From Cupriavidus sp. (GTDB lineage Bacteria > Pseudomonadota > Gammaproteobacteria > Burkholderiales > Burkholderiaceae), in NCBI GenBank assembly GCA_031181345.1, contig JAPSLC010000030.1:1-61273 (forward strand): a stretch of DNA of 61,273 bases, written 5' to 3'. Under the pieces are notes generated by a model that saw nothing but the letters and a program-made list of their open reading frames with translations, was not told where the DNA came from and searched no databases. Made by a program: the position numbers and the translations under genes. Shown piece after piece: positions 21,277 through 30,376 of the stretch. Numbering within the stretch: position 1 is the stretch's first letter; the number at the start of each line of letters is the position of its first letter.

Positions 21277-21792
21277 ATGAAAGCAACGACCTTGGCAGCG
21301 GCGCTCGCCTCTTGCCTGGCGCTCGCGACCGGCGCGGCCCTCGCGCAAGGCGCCGGTGGCGGCAGCGGCGGCAGTGGCGGCAGCGGCGGCAGCGGCAGCG
21401 GTGGCGGCAGTGCCGGCGCCGGACCCAGTGCGCCCCCCGGCACGGGCACCAGCGCCACCGGGACCGGCAGCGGCACCAGCGGCAGCGGCGGCACCTCCGG
21501 CTATCAATCCGGCGGCTCGGGCAGCAAGAGCAGCGCCAGTGCCCCGCGCGGGCGCTCGGGCAGCGGCAGCGGCGGTACCTCGGGCAGCGGCGGCACCAGC
21601 GGCTCCGGCACCGGTTCGCCGGGCTCTGGCACCCCGGGCAGCCCCGGCAGTTCGGGAAGCCCGGGCACCTCTGGCTCTGGCGGTACAGGAACCGGGGGCC
21701 TCGGCACCGGCGGCATGGGTTCGGGCGGCTCGGGCGGGACCAGCGGCGGCTCGGGCGGTGCCGGCGGTTCGGGCGGCTCCAGCGGCCGCTAA
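21277..21792 (+). CDS. Exported Gly/Ser-rich low-complexity protein
   Basis: Not recognised as a known family. The 171-residue product starts with a clear signal peptide (Lys2, hydrophobic 4-20, ALA before Gln24). After that it is almost entirely Gly, Ser, Thr and Pro in GGSGG- and SGSGG-like runs up to the C-terminus, with no Cys, Trp or Met-rich region and no predicted fold. GGAGAG six bases before the ATG at 21277 supports translation. Such proteins in this order may be flexible cell-surface or periplasmic spacer proteins. It could be partly expanded by slippage of GGC repeats. Its function cannot be inferred from neighbours. Confidence 0.7.
   Translation: MKATTLAAALASCLALATGAALAQGAGGGSGGSGGSGGSGSGGGSAGAGPSAPPGTGTSATGTGSGTSGSGGTSGYQSGGSGSKSSASAPRGRSGSGSGGTSGSGGTSGSGTGSPGSGTPGSPGSSGSPGTSGSGGTGTGGLGTGGMGSGGSGGTSGGSGGAGGSGGSSGR
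21349..21790. repeat. GGC/AGC-rich low-complexity tract
   Basis: The coding region of the Gly/Ser protein consists of degenerate GGCAGC/GGCGGC trinucleotide runs. These make long open frames on both strands and in all phases, which explains several overlapping frames here that are not genes. Confidence 0.7.
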
Positions 21793-21801
21793 GCCGGCTG
21801 A

Positions 21802-21823
21802 AGCGCGCCGGTGACGGCGCGCT
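21802..21823. terminator. Hairpin between convergent genes
   Basis: AGCGCGCCG (21802-21810) and CGGCGCGCT (21815-21823) form a perfect 9-pair stem with a GTGA loop, ten bases after the Gly/Ser gene and 45 bases after the end of the minus-strand hydrolase. It lacks T-runs on both sides. Confidence 0.4.
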
Positions 21824-21867
21824 CAGGCCCTACTCCACAGTCGCGCTCCGCCCGCTCACGGCAACGT

Positions 21868-23319
21868 TCAAGCGGCGAGCCGCTGCAACGCCTGCATCGC
21901 GTCGTACGCCTCGCGGCGCAGCCCTTCCAGATCCAGCCCAACGATCGCACCGTCCTGCACGGCCTGGCGACCGCGCACGAACACGTGGCGCACCGGCGTC
22001 GGTTCCCCCGCCGCCACGGGCGCGGCGGCGACGTCGTGAAAGCCATGAAAGCGCAGGCCGCTGACGTCGTAGATGGCCAGGTCGGCCGATTGTCCCGGCG
22101 CCAGCGTGCCGATCCGCGGCAGGTCCAGCACCGCGGCGCCCCCTGCTGTGCCCCAGTGAATCACCTCCTCCACCGTGGTCTGCGCGGCGCCGCCGACCGC
22201 GCGGTGCACCAGCCAGGCGAAGTTGGCCTCGTTGACCATGCTGCCCGATTCATTGGAGGCGACGCCGTCCACCCCGAGCGAGATACGCACGCCGGCATCG
22301 GCGAGCGCGCGCACCGGCGCCACGCCGCTGCCCAGCCGCGCGTTGCTGACCGGACAGTGCGCCATGCCGGTACCGGTCGCGGCCAGCATGCGGATTTCGT
22401 CGGGCGACAGCGTGACCAGATGCGCGAACCAGACGTCCGGGCCGAGCCAGCCATGCTCGCCAACGAATTCGACCGGCGTGCAGCGATACTTCTCGCGGCA
22501 GAAGCGCACGTAGTTGTCGGTCTCCGACAGATGCGTGTGCAGGCGCAGGCCGAGGCCGCGGCCGAACTCGGCCAGTTCGCGCAGCATCGCGGGGGGCAGC
22601 GAGAACGTCGGCGTGGTCGGCGCCACCGCGACGCGCCGCATCGCATCGCCGGCCGGGTCGTGATAGCGCGCCTTCAGCCGTTCGATGTCGGCGACCATCT
22701 CGTCGAGCGTCTCCGGCACCAGCGCGGTCTTCGACATGCCGGGATGGTCGGCGGCCGACTGGATTGCACCGCCGCGGCACAGCACCAGCCGCATCCCCAT
22801 TTCCTCGGCCACCTCGAACAGCAGGTCGCCGGTCTCGGCGCCGTGGCCATGGTGATAGAGGTAATGATGATCGGCACAGGTTGTCGTGCCCGACAGCAGC
22901 AGCTCGGCCATGCCGAGCCGCACCGCGGCACGCAGCACCTCGGGCGTGAAGGCCGCCAGGCGCGGATACGGCACCGCCGCCAGCCAGGCCTGCAGATCGG
23001 CGTTGATGCCGGCGGGCACGGCCTTGAGCAGGTTCTGGAACAGATGGTGGTGGGTATTGATCCAGCCCGGATAGACCACGCAGCCCGGGACGTTCAGCAC
23101 GCGTTCGCCCGGCAGCGACGCCAGTCCCGGCGCGATCTCGGCGATGCGGCCGTCGCGGATGCGGATATCGGCCGCGCCGGCGCGCGCCGCCGGGCCGGCC
23201 AGGCCCGTCATCACCGCAGCGGCGCCGCGGATCAGCAGGTCCTCGCGCGGGTTGTCCCGCGGCTTGTCCCGCGAATCTGCGTTGTGCGAATCGACGTTGT
23301 GGCATTGGACTTCAGTCAA
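21868..23319 (-). CDS. Amidohydrolase, probable purine/pterin deaminase (8-oxoguanine deaminase-like)
   Basis: Metal-dependent amino-hydrolase of the TrzN/8-oxoguanine deaminase subgroup. The 483 residues show the metal ligands His90 and His92 (NTHHHLFQ), then LHTHLSE, HCPVSNARLGSG and the Asp in GVDGVASNES. It starts with TTG at 23319, three bases after the permease stop, with GGAG inside the end of the permease gene; no ATG in the right frame exists before residue 37. The tight pairing with an NCS2 permease argues for deamination of an imported nucleobase; isoxanthopterin or a triazine-type substrate are alternatives. Confidence 0.82.
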   Translation of the reverse strand: MTEVQCHNVDSHNADSRDKPRDNPREDLLIRGAAAVMTGLAGPAARAGAADIRIRDGRIAEIAPGLASLPGERVLNVPGCVVYPGWINTHHHLFQNLLKAVPAGINADLQAWLAAVPYPRLAAFTPEVLRAAVRLGMAELLLSGTTTCADHHYLYHHGHGAETGDLLFEVAEEMGMRLVLCRGGAIQSAADHPGMSKTALVPETLDEMVADIERLKARYHDPAGDAMRRVAVAPTTPTFSLPPAMLRELAEFGRGLGLRLHTHLSETDNYVRFCREKYRCTPVEFVGEHGWLGPDVWFAHLVTLSPDEIRMLAATGTGMAHCPVSNARLGSGVAPVRALADAGVRISLGVDGVASNESGSMVNEANFAWLVHRAVGGAAQTTVEEVIHWGTAGGAAVLDLPRIGTLAPGQSADLAIYDVSGLRFHGFHDVAAAPVAAGEPTPVRHVFVRGRQAVQDGAIVGLDLEGLRREAYDAMQALQRLAA

Positions 23320-23321
23320 GA

Positions 23322-24668
23322 TCAGATCTCCGGGGCATGTTCGCCGGCATGGGCCAGCGGTGCCTCACGGCCCGGCAGGCCGTTAAGCAGCAGGTTCAGA
23401 AAGACGGATACCACGCAGGCGATGATCACGCTGCTGTGCACGAACGGCTGCAGCACTTCGGGCAGCTTCTCCAGCACCGACGGCATGATCACCGGCATCA
23501 GCGCGCAGGCCAGCGTGATGGCGACGATGGTCAGGTTCGAGCGATTGTTCTCGTAGTCGACCTGGCCCAGCGTCTTGATGCCCGCCGCGCCGACCACGCC
23601 GAACATCACCAGCGCGGCGCCGCCGAGCGCCGCGGCCGGGATCGACGCAAAAAGCGCGCCGATCTTCGGCACCAGCGCGACCGCGCACAGCATCACGCCG
23701 CAGGTGGCCACGACCCAGCGGCTGCGCACGCCGGTCACGATCACCAGCCCCACGTTCTCCATGAACGCGATATACGGAAAGGCCGCGAACATGCCGCCGA
23801 TCGCGCTGGCCAGGCCGTTGGCGCGCAGGCCGTTGGTCGCCTCGCGTTCGCTGACCGGGCGCTTGACCAGATCGCCGATCGCGATGAACAGCCCCATCGA
23901 CTCGACCATCTGCACCAGCATCACGATGGTCATCGTGACGATCGCGCCGACATCGAACACCGGCAGGCCGAAGGCGAACGGCTGCACCATCGTGAACCAC
24001 GGCGCGCGCCCCACCTCGGTGAAGTCCCCCATGCCGAGCGCGGTCGCGACCGCCGCGCCGGCCAGCAGGCCGATCAGCACGGACAGGTTGCGCAGGAACT
24101 CGCTGCCGTAGCGATTGATCGCCAGGATCAGCGCGACCACGCCGATCGCCACCGCAAAGAACACCGGCGCACCGAACTGCGGCGCGCCGCGCCCGCCGCC
24201 CAGCCATTGATAGGCGACCGGGAACAGCGACAGGCCGATCGCGGTGACGATGCAGCCGGTCACCACCGGCGGGAAAAACTGCCGCAAGCGCCCGATCACC
24301 GGCGCCAGCAGCAGCGTGATCACGCCCGCGCCGATGATGGCGCCGCAGACGCCCTGGAAGCCCAGCGACGGATCGGTGCCGATCGCGATCACGGGCCCCA
24401 CCGAACTGAACGCGACGCCCTGCATGATCGGCAGGCGCACGCCGAACTTCCAGAAGCCGACCGTCTGCAGCAGCGTGGCGATGCCCGAGGTGAACAGCGC
24501 GGTGCTGATCAACAGCGTGGTCTGCGCCGGCGTCATCTTCAGCGCGGCGGCCACGATCATCGGCACCGTGATCGCGCCTAGATAACTGACCAGCATGTGC
24601 TGGAAGCCCAGCGTGAGCATGGCGCGCGGCGGCAGCACCGCGTCGACCGGGTGTTGGGGCGAAGCCAT
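23322..24668 (-). CDS. NCS2-family nucleobase (xanthine/uracil-type) permease
   Basis: Inner-membrane proton symporter of the nucleobase:cation symporter-2 family. The 448 residues are highly hydrophobic with about 14 predicted membrane segments, and contain an NCS2-type QMVESMGLFIAIGDL segment in the middle. It lies three bases before the deaminase start, so the two are one transcript and share a job. The ATG at 24668 is followed by a short hydrophilic lead (SPQHPVDAVLPPRAM). Which base is carried is not decided by sequence. Confidence 0.9.
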   Translation of the reverse strand: MASPQHPVDAVLPPRAMLTLGFQHMLVSYLGAITVPMIVAAALKMTPAQTTLLISTALFTSGIATLLQTVGFWKFGVRLPIMQGVAFSSVGPVIAIGTDPSLGFQGVCGAIIGAGVITLLLAPVIGRLRQFFPPVVTGCIVTAIGLSLFPVAYQWLGGGRGAPQFGAPVFFAVAIGVVALILAINRYGSEFLRNLSVLIGLLAGAAVATALGMGDFTEVGRAPWFTMVQPFAFGLPVFDVGAIVTMTIVMLVQMVESMGLFIAIGDLVKRPVSEREATNGLRANGLASAIGGMFAAFPYIAFMENVGLVIVTGVRSRWVVATCGVMLCAVALVPKIGALFASIPAAALGGAALVMFGVVGAAGIKTLGQVDYENNRSNLTIVAITLACALMPVIMPSVLEKLPEVLQPFVHSSVIIACVVSVFLNLLLNGLPGREAPLAHAGEHAPEI

Positions 24669-24878
24669 CGTCGTCTCCTTGGTGGTGGCTGAAGGGCGCT
24701 CGAAGCGGCGCCTGCAGCCACAGTAGCGGCCGGCCCCGCGCGGTCATAGCGCAATTGCGAAGGCGATAGGCGCAAAGCGCAGCGATGTGAGTGCGCGGTG
24801 CGCGATGGACGGACGATGGTCGTGCGAAGGCCGGCGATCGCGATGGCGATGCCGCGGCGCTGCGGGTTTGTCCCGGCT

Positions 24879-24907
24879 TTGCCGTCGGCAATGGCGGCCC
24901 TTACGAT
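24879..24907 (+). promoter_or_regulatory. Sigma70-like promoter of the araC-type gene
   Basis: TTGCCG (24879-24884) and TACGAT (24902-24907) are 17 bases apart, 54 bases before the AraC-type start. The rest of the 292-base divergent region is GC-rich without an obvious palindrome. Confidence 0.5.
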
Positions 24908-24960
24908 AGCGCGCACCGCCGTTCCGGTGCCTGCCATCGCATCCCCCGATCCGCGCTTCC

Positions 24961-26016
24961 ATGCAGCCGCCTTCCGACGTTCCCGCGGACGTTTCCGCAC
25001 CCGCCCTCGGCGCGGTCCATCGATTCCATGCCAGCGAGTTGCCGCATGTGGAAGCGCTGTGCGCGCGGCTGTTCGGACCCACGCGGGTGCGGCCGCTGGA
25101 CCCGCAGGCACGGCTGCATGTCGACATCGAGCAATGCCATATCGGACAGCTGTCGCTGGTCGACATCCGCTACAGCACGGCGATGGAGATCGAGTCGCAG
25201 CCCGGCAAGGACGAGTACGTGATTCAGACCACGCTGGCCGGACATTGCGAGGCGCTCACCGAGGGCCAGTCGCAGCATTTCCCGCAGGGCAGCACGCTGG
25301 TCGCCTCGCCGACGCTGCGCACGCGGCTGCGGCTCGACGGGGCTTGCGAACGCTTCTGCGTGGTGCTGCGCCGGCGCGCGGTCGAGCATGCGTTCCGCGA
25401 GCATTTCGGCTTCGAGCCGCCGGCGCCGATCGCCTTCGCGACGCGGCTGGCCAGCGGTAATGGGCGCGATGAGCCAAATGGGCTGGCCGAACGTGGGCTG
25501 GCCGAACGCTGGCACGCGCTGGTGGGATATCTGCGCGCGGAAATGCGCACGCGCCGGACCGGCGCGGCCAATCCGACCATCGACGCCAGCATCGAGCATA
25601 TGGTGGTGTCGACGCTGCTGTTCGACCAGTTCTCGGGCGACGGGGCGACGCTGCCGCGACGCTTTCAGCCGACGCTGCCGGCCTACGTGCGGCGCGCGAT
25701 CCAGTATCTGCGCCGCAATCTGGATCGCCCGCTGACGATGCGCGAACTCGCCGAGCATTGCGGCGTGTCCGAGCGCTCGCTGCAGGTGGGCTTTCGCCGC
25801 AGCAAGAACGCGACGCCGATGGAATATCTGCGGCTGCTGCGCCTGCAGGGCGCGCGCGACAGCCTGCTGCGGGCGCCGCAGCAACCTGGCGCGGTGACCG
25901 CGATCGCGCTGCGGCACGGCTTCGCGCATCTGAGCATGTTCTCGCGCGAATACCGGCGCGAGTTCGGCGAGCTGCCGTCGGAGACCTTGCGCCGGGCACA
26001 GCGGCGCGAAGGATAG
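24961..26016 (+). CDS. AraC-family transcriptional regulator
   Basis: A 351-residue activator-type regulator: an N-terminal ligand domain of the AraC-binding-2 kind (about 20-200) and two C-terminal HTH motifs (about 240-345; LTMRELAEHCGVSERSLQVGF and the second helix pair ending SMFSREYRREFGELPSE). It is divergent from the NCS2 permease-deaminase pair across 292 bases, so it most likely regulates nucleobase use. The two HTH motifs are intact. Confidence 0.88.
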   Translation: MQPPSDVPADVSAPALGAVHRFHASELPHVEALCARLFGPTRVRPLDPQARLHVDIEQCHIGQLSLVDIRYSTAMEIESQPGKDEYVIQTTLAGHCEALTEGQSQHFPQGSTLVASPTLRTRLRLDGACERFCVVLRRRAVEHAFREHFGFEPPAPIAFATRLASGNGRDEPNGLAERGLAERWHALVGYLRAEMRTRRTGAANPTIDASIEHMVVSTLLFDQFSGDGATLPRRFQPTLPAYVRRAIQYLRRNLDRPLTMRELAEHCGVSERSLQVGFRRSKNATPMEYLRLLRLQGARDSLLRAPQQPGAVTAIALRHGFAHLSMFSREYRREFGELPSETLRRAQRREG

Positions 26017-26043
26017 CCGCGGACACGCGAAGGATACGGATAG

Positions 26044-26094
26044 ATCGGCGCCGCGGCGGCCGGCGCTTTCCGGCCTCGCCGCCACGGCGCCGAT
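26044..26094. terminator. Long hairpin between convergent araC-type and cobW-type genes
   Basis: ATCGGCGCCG (26044-26053) pairs perfectly with CGGCGCCGAT (26085-26094); after one mismatch six more pairs follow (26055-26060 with 26078-26083). It sits exactly between two converging genes and probably ends transcription from both sides, although no T-run is present. Confidence 0.5.
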
Positions 26095-26110
26095 TCACTA
26101 CGCCATCGCC

Positions 26111-27286
26111 TCAACGTGCCAGGCAGATTCCCAGCATCGTCTGCAGGCGCGCACGGTCCAGGTTGCGGCCGATAAAGACCAGCTTGCTGTCGCGCGGCGC
26201 GTCGAGCCACGGCTCGCCCGCATGCAGATCGAGCTGCCGGTGCACGGCCTGCAGGACATGGCGCCGCGCGCTGCCGGCGACGGCCACGATGCCCTTGATG
26301 CGGAACAGGTCGTCGCCCTGGGCCGCCAGCAAGGCACGGATCGCGCTGGCGAGGCGGTCGCCGTCGAACGGCCGGTCGAACACCAGCGAGACCGACGAGA
26401 CCGAAGGGTCGTGCCGATGCGCGTGCTCGTGATCATGGCCGCTGTCGTGGTCGTGGTCGTGATCGTGGCCGCAGTGCTCGTCGCAGACGTGGTCCCCGCC
26501 GTGACGGTGATCGTGCTCGTCCTCGCTGTCGTCGAGCACCGCCAGCCCCGGCGTAAACCCGCCGATGCCCAGGATCTGCCGCAGGTCCACGCGCGCATAG
26601 TTCGATCGCAGGATCCGCGCGCCCTCGTTGAGCCGGCGCAGCCGCGCCTCCAGCGCGTCGACTGCCGCCGGGTCGGCCAGGTCGGTCTTGTTGATGACGA
26701 TGCGGTCCGCCGCGACGATCTGGTCGACCGCCTGGTTGTCGAAGCCGCGCAGCCGCGGATCGTCCAGATGGCTTTCGATATGCAGCGCATCGACCAGCGT
26801 CACCACGCCGTCGAGCGCGACCTCGCGCGCGACCTCGTGGTCCATGAAGAAGGTCGCCGCGACCGGGGTCGGGTCGGCCAGGCCGCTGGTCTCGACGATG
26901 ATATGGTCGAAGCGGTCGGGCTGCGCCAGCAGCTTCTGCAGGATGCGGACCAGATCGGTGCGCACATCGACCACGCAGCAGATGCAGCCGTTGGTCATCT
27001 GGTAGATCTCTTCGTCCGAGCTGAGCACCAGATCCGAATCCACATCGACCTCGCCGAACTCGTTCTCGATCACCGCGATGCGATGGCCGTGCCGCTCGGT
27101 CAGGATATGGTTCAGCAGCGTGGTCTTGCCCGCGCCGAGAAAGCCGGTCAGGATCGTCACGGGCACCGGCACGGCGGCGCGCTCGGCAGGATGTGCGGCG
27201 GCATGCTCGACGGTAGCCGGGCGGACCGCTTCGGGTGCAAGGGACGTCAGGGACGTCAGGGACGTCGGGGACGTAGGGGCATTCAT
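26111..27286 (-). CDS. CobW/YjiA-family G3E GTPase (metal chaperone)
   Basis: GTP-dependent metallochaperone of the COG0523 group. The 391 residues contain the P-loop GFLGAGKTT (48-56), the metal-binding CICC motif (101-104), an NKTD guanine-specificity motif and, after the G domain, a His/Asp-rich stretch with many HDHDH repeats and two Cys, followed by the CobW C-terminal domain. An N-terminal Ser/Thr/Pro stretch is encoded by tandem 9-mers. It starts at ATG 27286 inside an ATGA overlap with ubiX. The context suggests delivery of a metal, perhaps zinc, manganese or iron, to the two amidohydrolases or to the UbiD enzyme of the same operon; this is inference. Confidence 0.88.
   Translation of the reverse strand: MNAPTSPTSLTSLTSLAPEAVRPATVEHAAAHPAERAAVPVPVTILTGFLGAGKTTLLNHILTERHGHRIAVIENEFGEVDVDSDLVLSSDEEIYQMTNGCICCVVDVRTDLVRILQKLLAQPDRFDHIIVETSGLADPTPVAATFFMDHEVAREVALDGVVTLVDALHIESHLDDPRLRGFDNQAVDQIVAADRIVINKTDLADPAAVDALEARLRRLNEGARILRSNYARVDLRQILGIGGFTPGLAVLDDSEDEHDHRHGGDHVCDEHCGHDHDHDHDSGHDHEHAHRHDPSVSSVSLVFDRPFDGDRLASAIRALLAAQGDDLFRIKGIVAVAGSARRHVLQAVHRQLDLHAGEPWLDAPRDSKLVFIGRNLDRARLQTMLGICLAR
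27241..27276. repeat. Four 9-base tandem repeats in the cobW-type gene start
   Basis: GGGACGTCA, GGGACGTCA, GGGACGTCG and GGGACGTAG follow each other. They code on the minus strand for a Thr-Ser-Leu/Pro repeat right after the start codon. Length changes would stay in frame. Confidence 0.65.
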
Positions 27287-27906
27287 CGTGTCTCCTCCTC
27301 CGCCATGACGTTCGGCATCGCATCGGCTGGCGTGGGACGCATCCCCTGCCAACGCGCGACCAGACCGGCATGGTCGATATCGAACAGGTCGAGCGTGCGC
27401 CCGACGGTATGGTTGACCAGATCGTCGATGGTGCTGGGCCGGTGGTAGAACGCGGGCACCGGCGGCAGCACGATCGCGCCCATCTCGGTCACCGCGGTCA
27501 GGTTGCGCAGATGGCCCAGATGCAGCGGCGTCTCGCGCGGCAGCAGCACCAGCCGGCGCCTTTCCTTGAGCATCACGTCGGCGGCGCGCGTGACGAGGTT
27601 GTCGGCGATGCCATGCGCGATCGCCGCCAGCGTGCGCATCGAGCATGGCGCCACCACCATGCCGGCGCAGCGGTAGGAGCCGCTGGCGATGGTGGCGCCG
27701 ATATCGCGGACGTTGTGCGCGACGTCGGCCAGCGCCTCCACCTCGGCGCGGCGGAGGCCGAGCTCGTGCTGGATCGTCAGCCAGCCCGAGGGCGTCACCA
27801 CCAGGTCGGTCCGCCAGTCCGGCTGCTGCGCCAGCCACTGCAGCAGGCGCACGCCGTAGATCGCGCCGCTGGCGCCGGTGATCGCGACGACCAGGCGCCG
27901 GCTCAT
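27283..27906 (-). CDS. UbiX-family flavin prenyltransferase
   Basis: Makes prenylated FMN, the cofactor of UbiD-type (de)carboxylases. The 207-residue flavoprotein has the N-terminal FMN-binding TGASGAIYG (10-18), the [16 protein letters not shown] segment, and the C-terminal [24 protein letters not shown]. It overlaps the upstream ubiD-type gene and the downstream cobW-type gene by ATGA at both ends. A dedicated UbiX beside a UbiD in a catabolic operon indicates that this is not the ubiquinone pathway copy. Confidence 0.92.
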   Translation of the reverse strand: MSRRLVVAITGASGAIYGVRLLQWLAQQPDWRTDLVVTPSGWLTIQHELGLRRAEVEALADVAHNVRDIGATIASGSYRCAGMVVAPCSMRTLAAIAHGIADNLVTRAADVMLKERRRLVLLPRETPLHLGHLRNLTAVTEMGAIVLPPVPAFYHRPSTIDDLVNHTVGRTLDLFDIDHAGLVARWQGMRPTPADAMPNVMAEEETR

Positions 27907-29303
27907 GGGCGCCCCATGGCTTCGCGAAGCAGCCGCGCCGCCCGCGCCATCGCATCGTCGCCGATGCGCGCACGGATGCCGTCGAACTGCGGGCCGCGCG
28001 TCGCATCCAGCCCCATGCGCGAGGTGGTGCCCGCTCCGGACGCGGACGGATCGAGCGCGCTGCCCGGCAGGCCGTCGACGATGACCACGTCCCGATGCGG
28101 CTGCAGATGCGTGGCGACGGCCCACAGCACCTCCTCGTCGCGCGTGATGTCGACATCCTCGTCGACGGCGATCACCGTCTTCAGATACGGATCCCAGCCC
28201 AGCAGCCCCAGCATGACCTGGCGCGCCTCGCCGGCACGCATCGGCTTGAGCGCGACATAGGCATGGAAATGCGTCCCCGAGCTCGGGTAGTGCACGGCGG
28301 TGACGCTGGGAAAACGCTCCTTGAGCTTCTCGACCATCTCGGATTCGCGCGGAATCCGCCCGAGATTGAGGTGCTCGGCCGAATTGCCGCCGACCACGTC
28401 GATCAGCATCGCGTCGCGCCGGCGCAGGATCGTCTCGACACGCAGCAGGTTGTTGGTCGAGCGGTCCGACGAATAGCCGGTGAATTCGCCGAACGGGCCT
28501 TCGTCGACGCGCGCCTCCGGGTCGATCACCCCTTCCAGCACGATCTCCGCGCTGGCCGGCACCGCGATGCCATGGCGCGGCGTGCGCACGACCTCCAGCG
28601 GCGCGCCGAACAGTCCACCGGCCACGTGACGCTCGTCGACGCCGTAAGGCAGGCGTGCCGCGCCGGCCAGCATGAACAGCGGATGCGCGCCGATCACCAT
28701 TGCCACCGGCAGCGGCTGGCCGCGCGCGGCGGCCTGCTGCTGCATGCGCCACAGATGGCCGCGCGAATGCAGGCTGGTGGCGATGCCGGTCGGCGAATGC
28801 ACCATCGAACGGTGATAGCTGGCGTTGCCGATGCCGGTCTCGGGGTCCTGCGCGACCAGGATCGCGTTGGTGATATAGGGTCCGCGATCGGTGGCGAAAT
28901 GCCGGATCGCCGGGATCGTCCGCAGGTCGATGCCGTCGGCCTGCACGACCTCCAGCACCGGCCCGCTGTCGACCTCGCGCGGCGGCAGCAGGCGGCGGCT
29001 GCGCGCCTGGTATTCGGCATGGATGCCATCGGCGCCGACACCGAGCAGCCGGCCGACGCGCTCGCGCGAGGCGAACACATTGGTCACCAGCGGCGTGCCC
29101 AAACCCTGCACGCGCTCGAACACCAGCATCGGATGGCGCCCCTGCGCGGCCAGCTGCCAGACCACGGCGGTCGCATCCTCCTCCGCGCCGATCTCCTCGC
29201 CGATCACCAGCACATCGTCGGGATACGCGGCGCGATAGGCCGCCAGAAAGTCGCGAAAGTCCTGCGAGGACGAATAGCGTCCCGAATAGAGCCGCGATGT
29301 CAT
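27903..29303 (-). CDS. UbiD-family prFMN-dependent decarboxylase
   Basis: Reversible decarboxylase of unsaturated or aromatic acids using prenylated FMN, manganese and potassium. The 466 residues carry the conserved [11 protein letters not shown] motif with Glu268 and Glu273, and Arg165 (ASYHRSM) at the place expected for the Glu-Arg-Glu catalytic network. AAGGAGAG is seven bases before the ATG at 29303. It is coupled to its UbiX by an ATGA overlap and lies 73 bases after an amidohydrolase gene. Substrate unknown; the length and context resemble UbiD enzymes of peripheral aromatic catabolism rather than the 490-residue ubiquinone enzyme. Confidence 0.9.
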   Translation of the reverse strand: MTSRLYSGRYSSSQDFRDFLAAYRAAYPDDVLVIGEEIGAEEDATAVVWQLAAQGRHPMLVFERVQGLGTPLVTNVFASRERVGRLLGVGADGIHAEYQARSRRLLPPREVDSGPVLEVVQADGIDLRTIPAIRHFATDRGPYITNAILVAQDPETGIGNASYHRSMVHSPTGIATSLHSRGHLWRMQQQAAARGQPLPVAMVIGAHPLFMLAGAARLPYGVDERHVAGGLFGAPLEVVRTPRHGIAVPASAEIVLEGVIDPEARVDEGPFGEFTGYSSDRSTNNLLRVETILRRRDAMLIDVVGGNSAEHLNLGRIPRESEMVEKLKERFPSVTAVHYPSSGTHFHAYVALKPMRAGEARQVMLGLLGWDPYLKTVIAVDEDVDITRDEEVLWAVATHLQPHRDVVIVDGLPGSALDPSASGAGTTSRMGLDATRGPQFDGIRARIGDDAMARAARLLREAMGRP

Positions 29304-29376
29304 CGATCTCTCCTTGTCACGCCGGCCGGGCGGCGCACGCAGGCGCTGCCCGGCCCGGCCGCCTGGCGCGGCCCGT

Positions 29377-30291
29377 TCAGCGAAGACCGGCGTAGGTGTC
29401 GGTCAGGCGGGCCTGCGCCTCTTCCATCGTGCGCGGGGGCGGCGTGGTCTCCAGACCGATCAGGCGGGCGATGTTGTTGCCCATGTAGTCCTCCAGCCCG
29501 TCCTCGTCCAGATCCATGCCCTGCGGCGCGGGGCCGCACAGCATCTCCAGCTCGCGCAGCCACATGCCGGGTTCGTTGGGGGGCGTGTCGGTGCCAAACA
29601 CGATCTTGTTGCGCGGCAATTGGCGGGCAAATTCGACGATGCGCGACTGGAAGCACCAGCCCGATTCGCAATAGACGTTCGGCGTGTCCATCGCCATCCA
29701 GAACGCCTCGAACGAATAGTTGCCGCCGGTCTGGATGCCGAAATGGCCGATGATGAAATTGACCATCGGGAATTCGCGGATGATCGGATAGAACATCGTC
29801 GGAATCGTGTACGGACCGTCGCCGGTATGGATCAGCACCACGACGTTGTACTTGGCACACATCTTCAATGCGGGCCGCAGCCAATCGAGCGCACGGTCGG
29901 GACGATAGCCATGCATGTTGGCATGCAGCTTCATCATCTTGAAGCCGTATTCCTTGACGTGGTATTCGAGCTCGAGCGCGCCCTCTTCCGGACCCCAGCG
30001 CGGGTTGAACGTGAAATTGCCGATGAAGCGGTCCGGGTATTTCTGGCACAGCTCGGCCACATACGCCATGTAGTCGCGCACGCCTTCGCGGCCGCGGCGA
30101 TTGCCGTCGCGATAGCCGGTGTTGCCGGGCGGCGGCTGGATAAAGCCCATGTCGATGCGGCGCGGCTTGCCGTTGATGATGTAGGGGCCGTCCATCATCT
30201 TGAGCAGGCGCTCGCCGGTGAACGGTTCGCCGGTATGGCGCCAGGCCTCGTCGACGAGGTTGGTGGGATGCAGATGGGTGTCGATGATCAT
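29377..30291 (-). CDS. Amidohydrolase-2 family enzyme, intact metal site
   Basis: TIM-barrel metal-dependent hydrolase/decarboxylase of the ACMSD-like amidohydrolase-2 group. The 304 residues keep all expected ligands: His6 and His8 (DTHLH), Lys121/His123 (KLH), His155 (IHTGDGPY), His183 (GHFGIQTGG) and Asp235 (FGTDTPPNEP). It is a close paralogue of the upstream gene at 30377-31279, with long shared blocks such as YRPDRALDWLRPAL and PPNEPGMWLR. ACMSD relatives remove CO2 non-oxidatively or hydrolyse lactones; either would fit next to UbiD/UbiX. GGAG lies eight bases before ATG 30291. Confidence 0.85.
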   Translation of the reverse strand: MIIDTHLHPTNLVDEAWRHTGEPFTGERLLKMMDGPYIINGKPRRIDMGFIQPPPGNTGYRDGNRRGREGVRDYMAYVAELCQKYPDRFIGNFTFNPRWGPEEGALELEYHVKEYGFKMMKLHANMHGYRPDRALDWLRPALKMCAKYNVVVLIHTGDGPYTIPTMFYPIIREFPMVNFIIGHFGIQTGGNYSFEAFWMAMDTPNVYCESGWCFQSRIVEFARQLPRNKIVFGTDTPPNEPGMWLRELEMLCGPAPQGMDLDEDGLEDYMGNNIARLIGLETTPPPRTMEEAQARLTDTYAGLR

Positions 30292-30376
30292 TGCAGTGGC
30301 TCCGTGCGGGGCTGCGTTGTCTGGAAGCGGTCGTGGGCGGCGATCGAGTCGCCATAGGACGCCATCAGGGTCGCCA

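Noticed and set aside
21349..21790. Repeat array that could look like a CRISPR or minisatellite
   Set aside because: Units are degenerate GGC/AGC triplets in coding phase, with no fixed repeat length or spacers.
26044..26094. Long hairpin considered as a small RNA or attenuator
   Set aside because: It sits between two convergent stop codons with no promoter of its own, so a shared terminator is the simpler reading.
26111..28156. A 681-codon frame that would fuse an upstream piece to the CobW-type GTPase
   Set aside because: The part before 27286 runs out of frame through ubiX and is not conserved; a strong GGAGGAG site precedes ATG 27286 and the ATGA overlap explains the layout.
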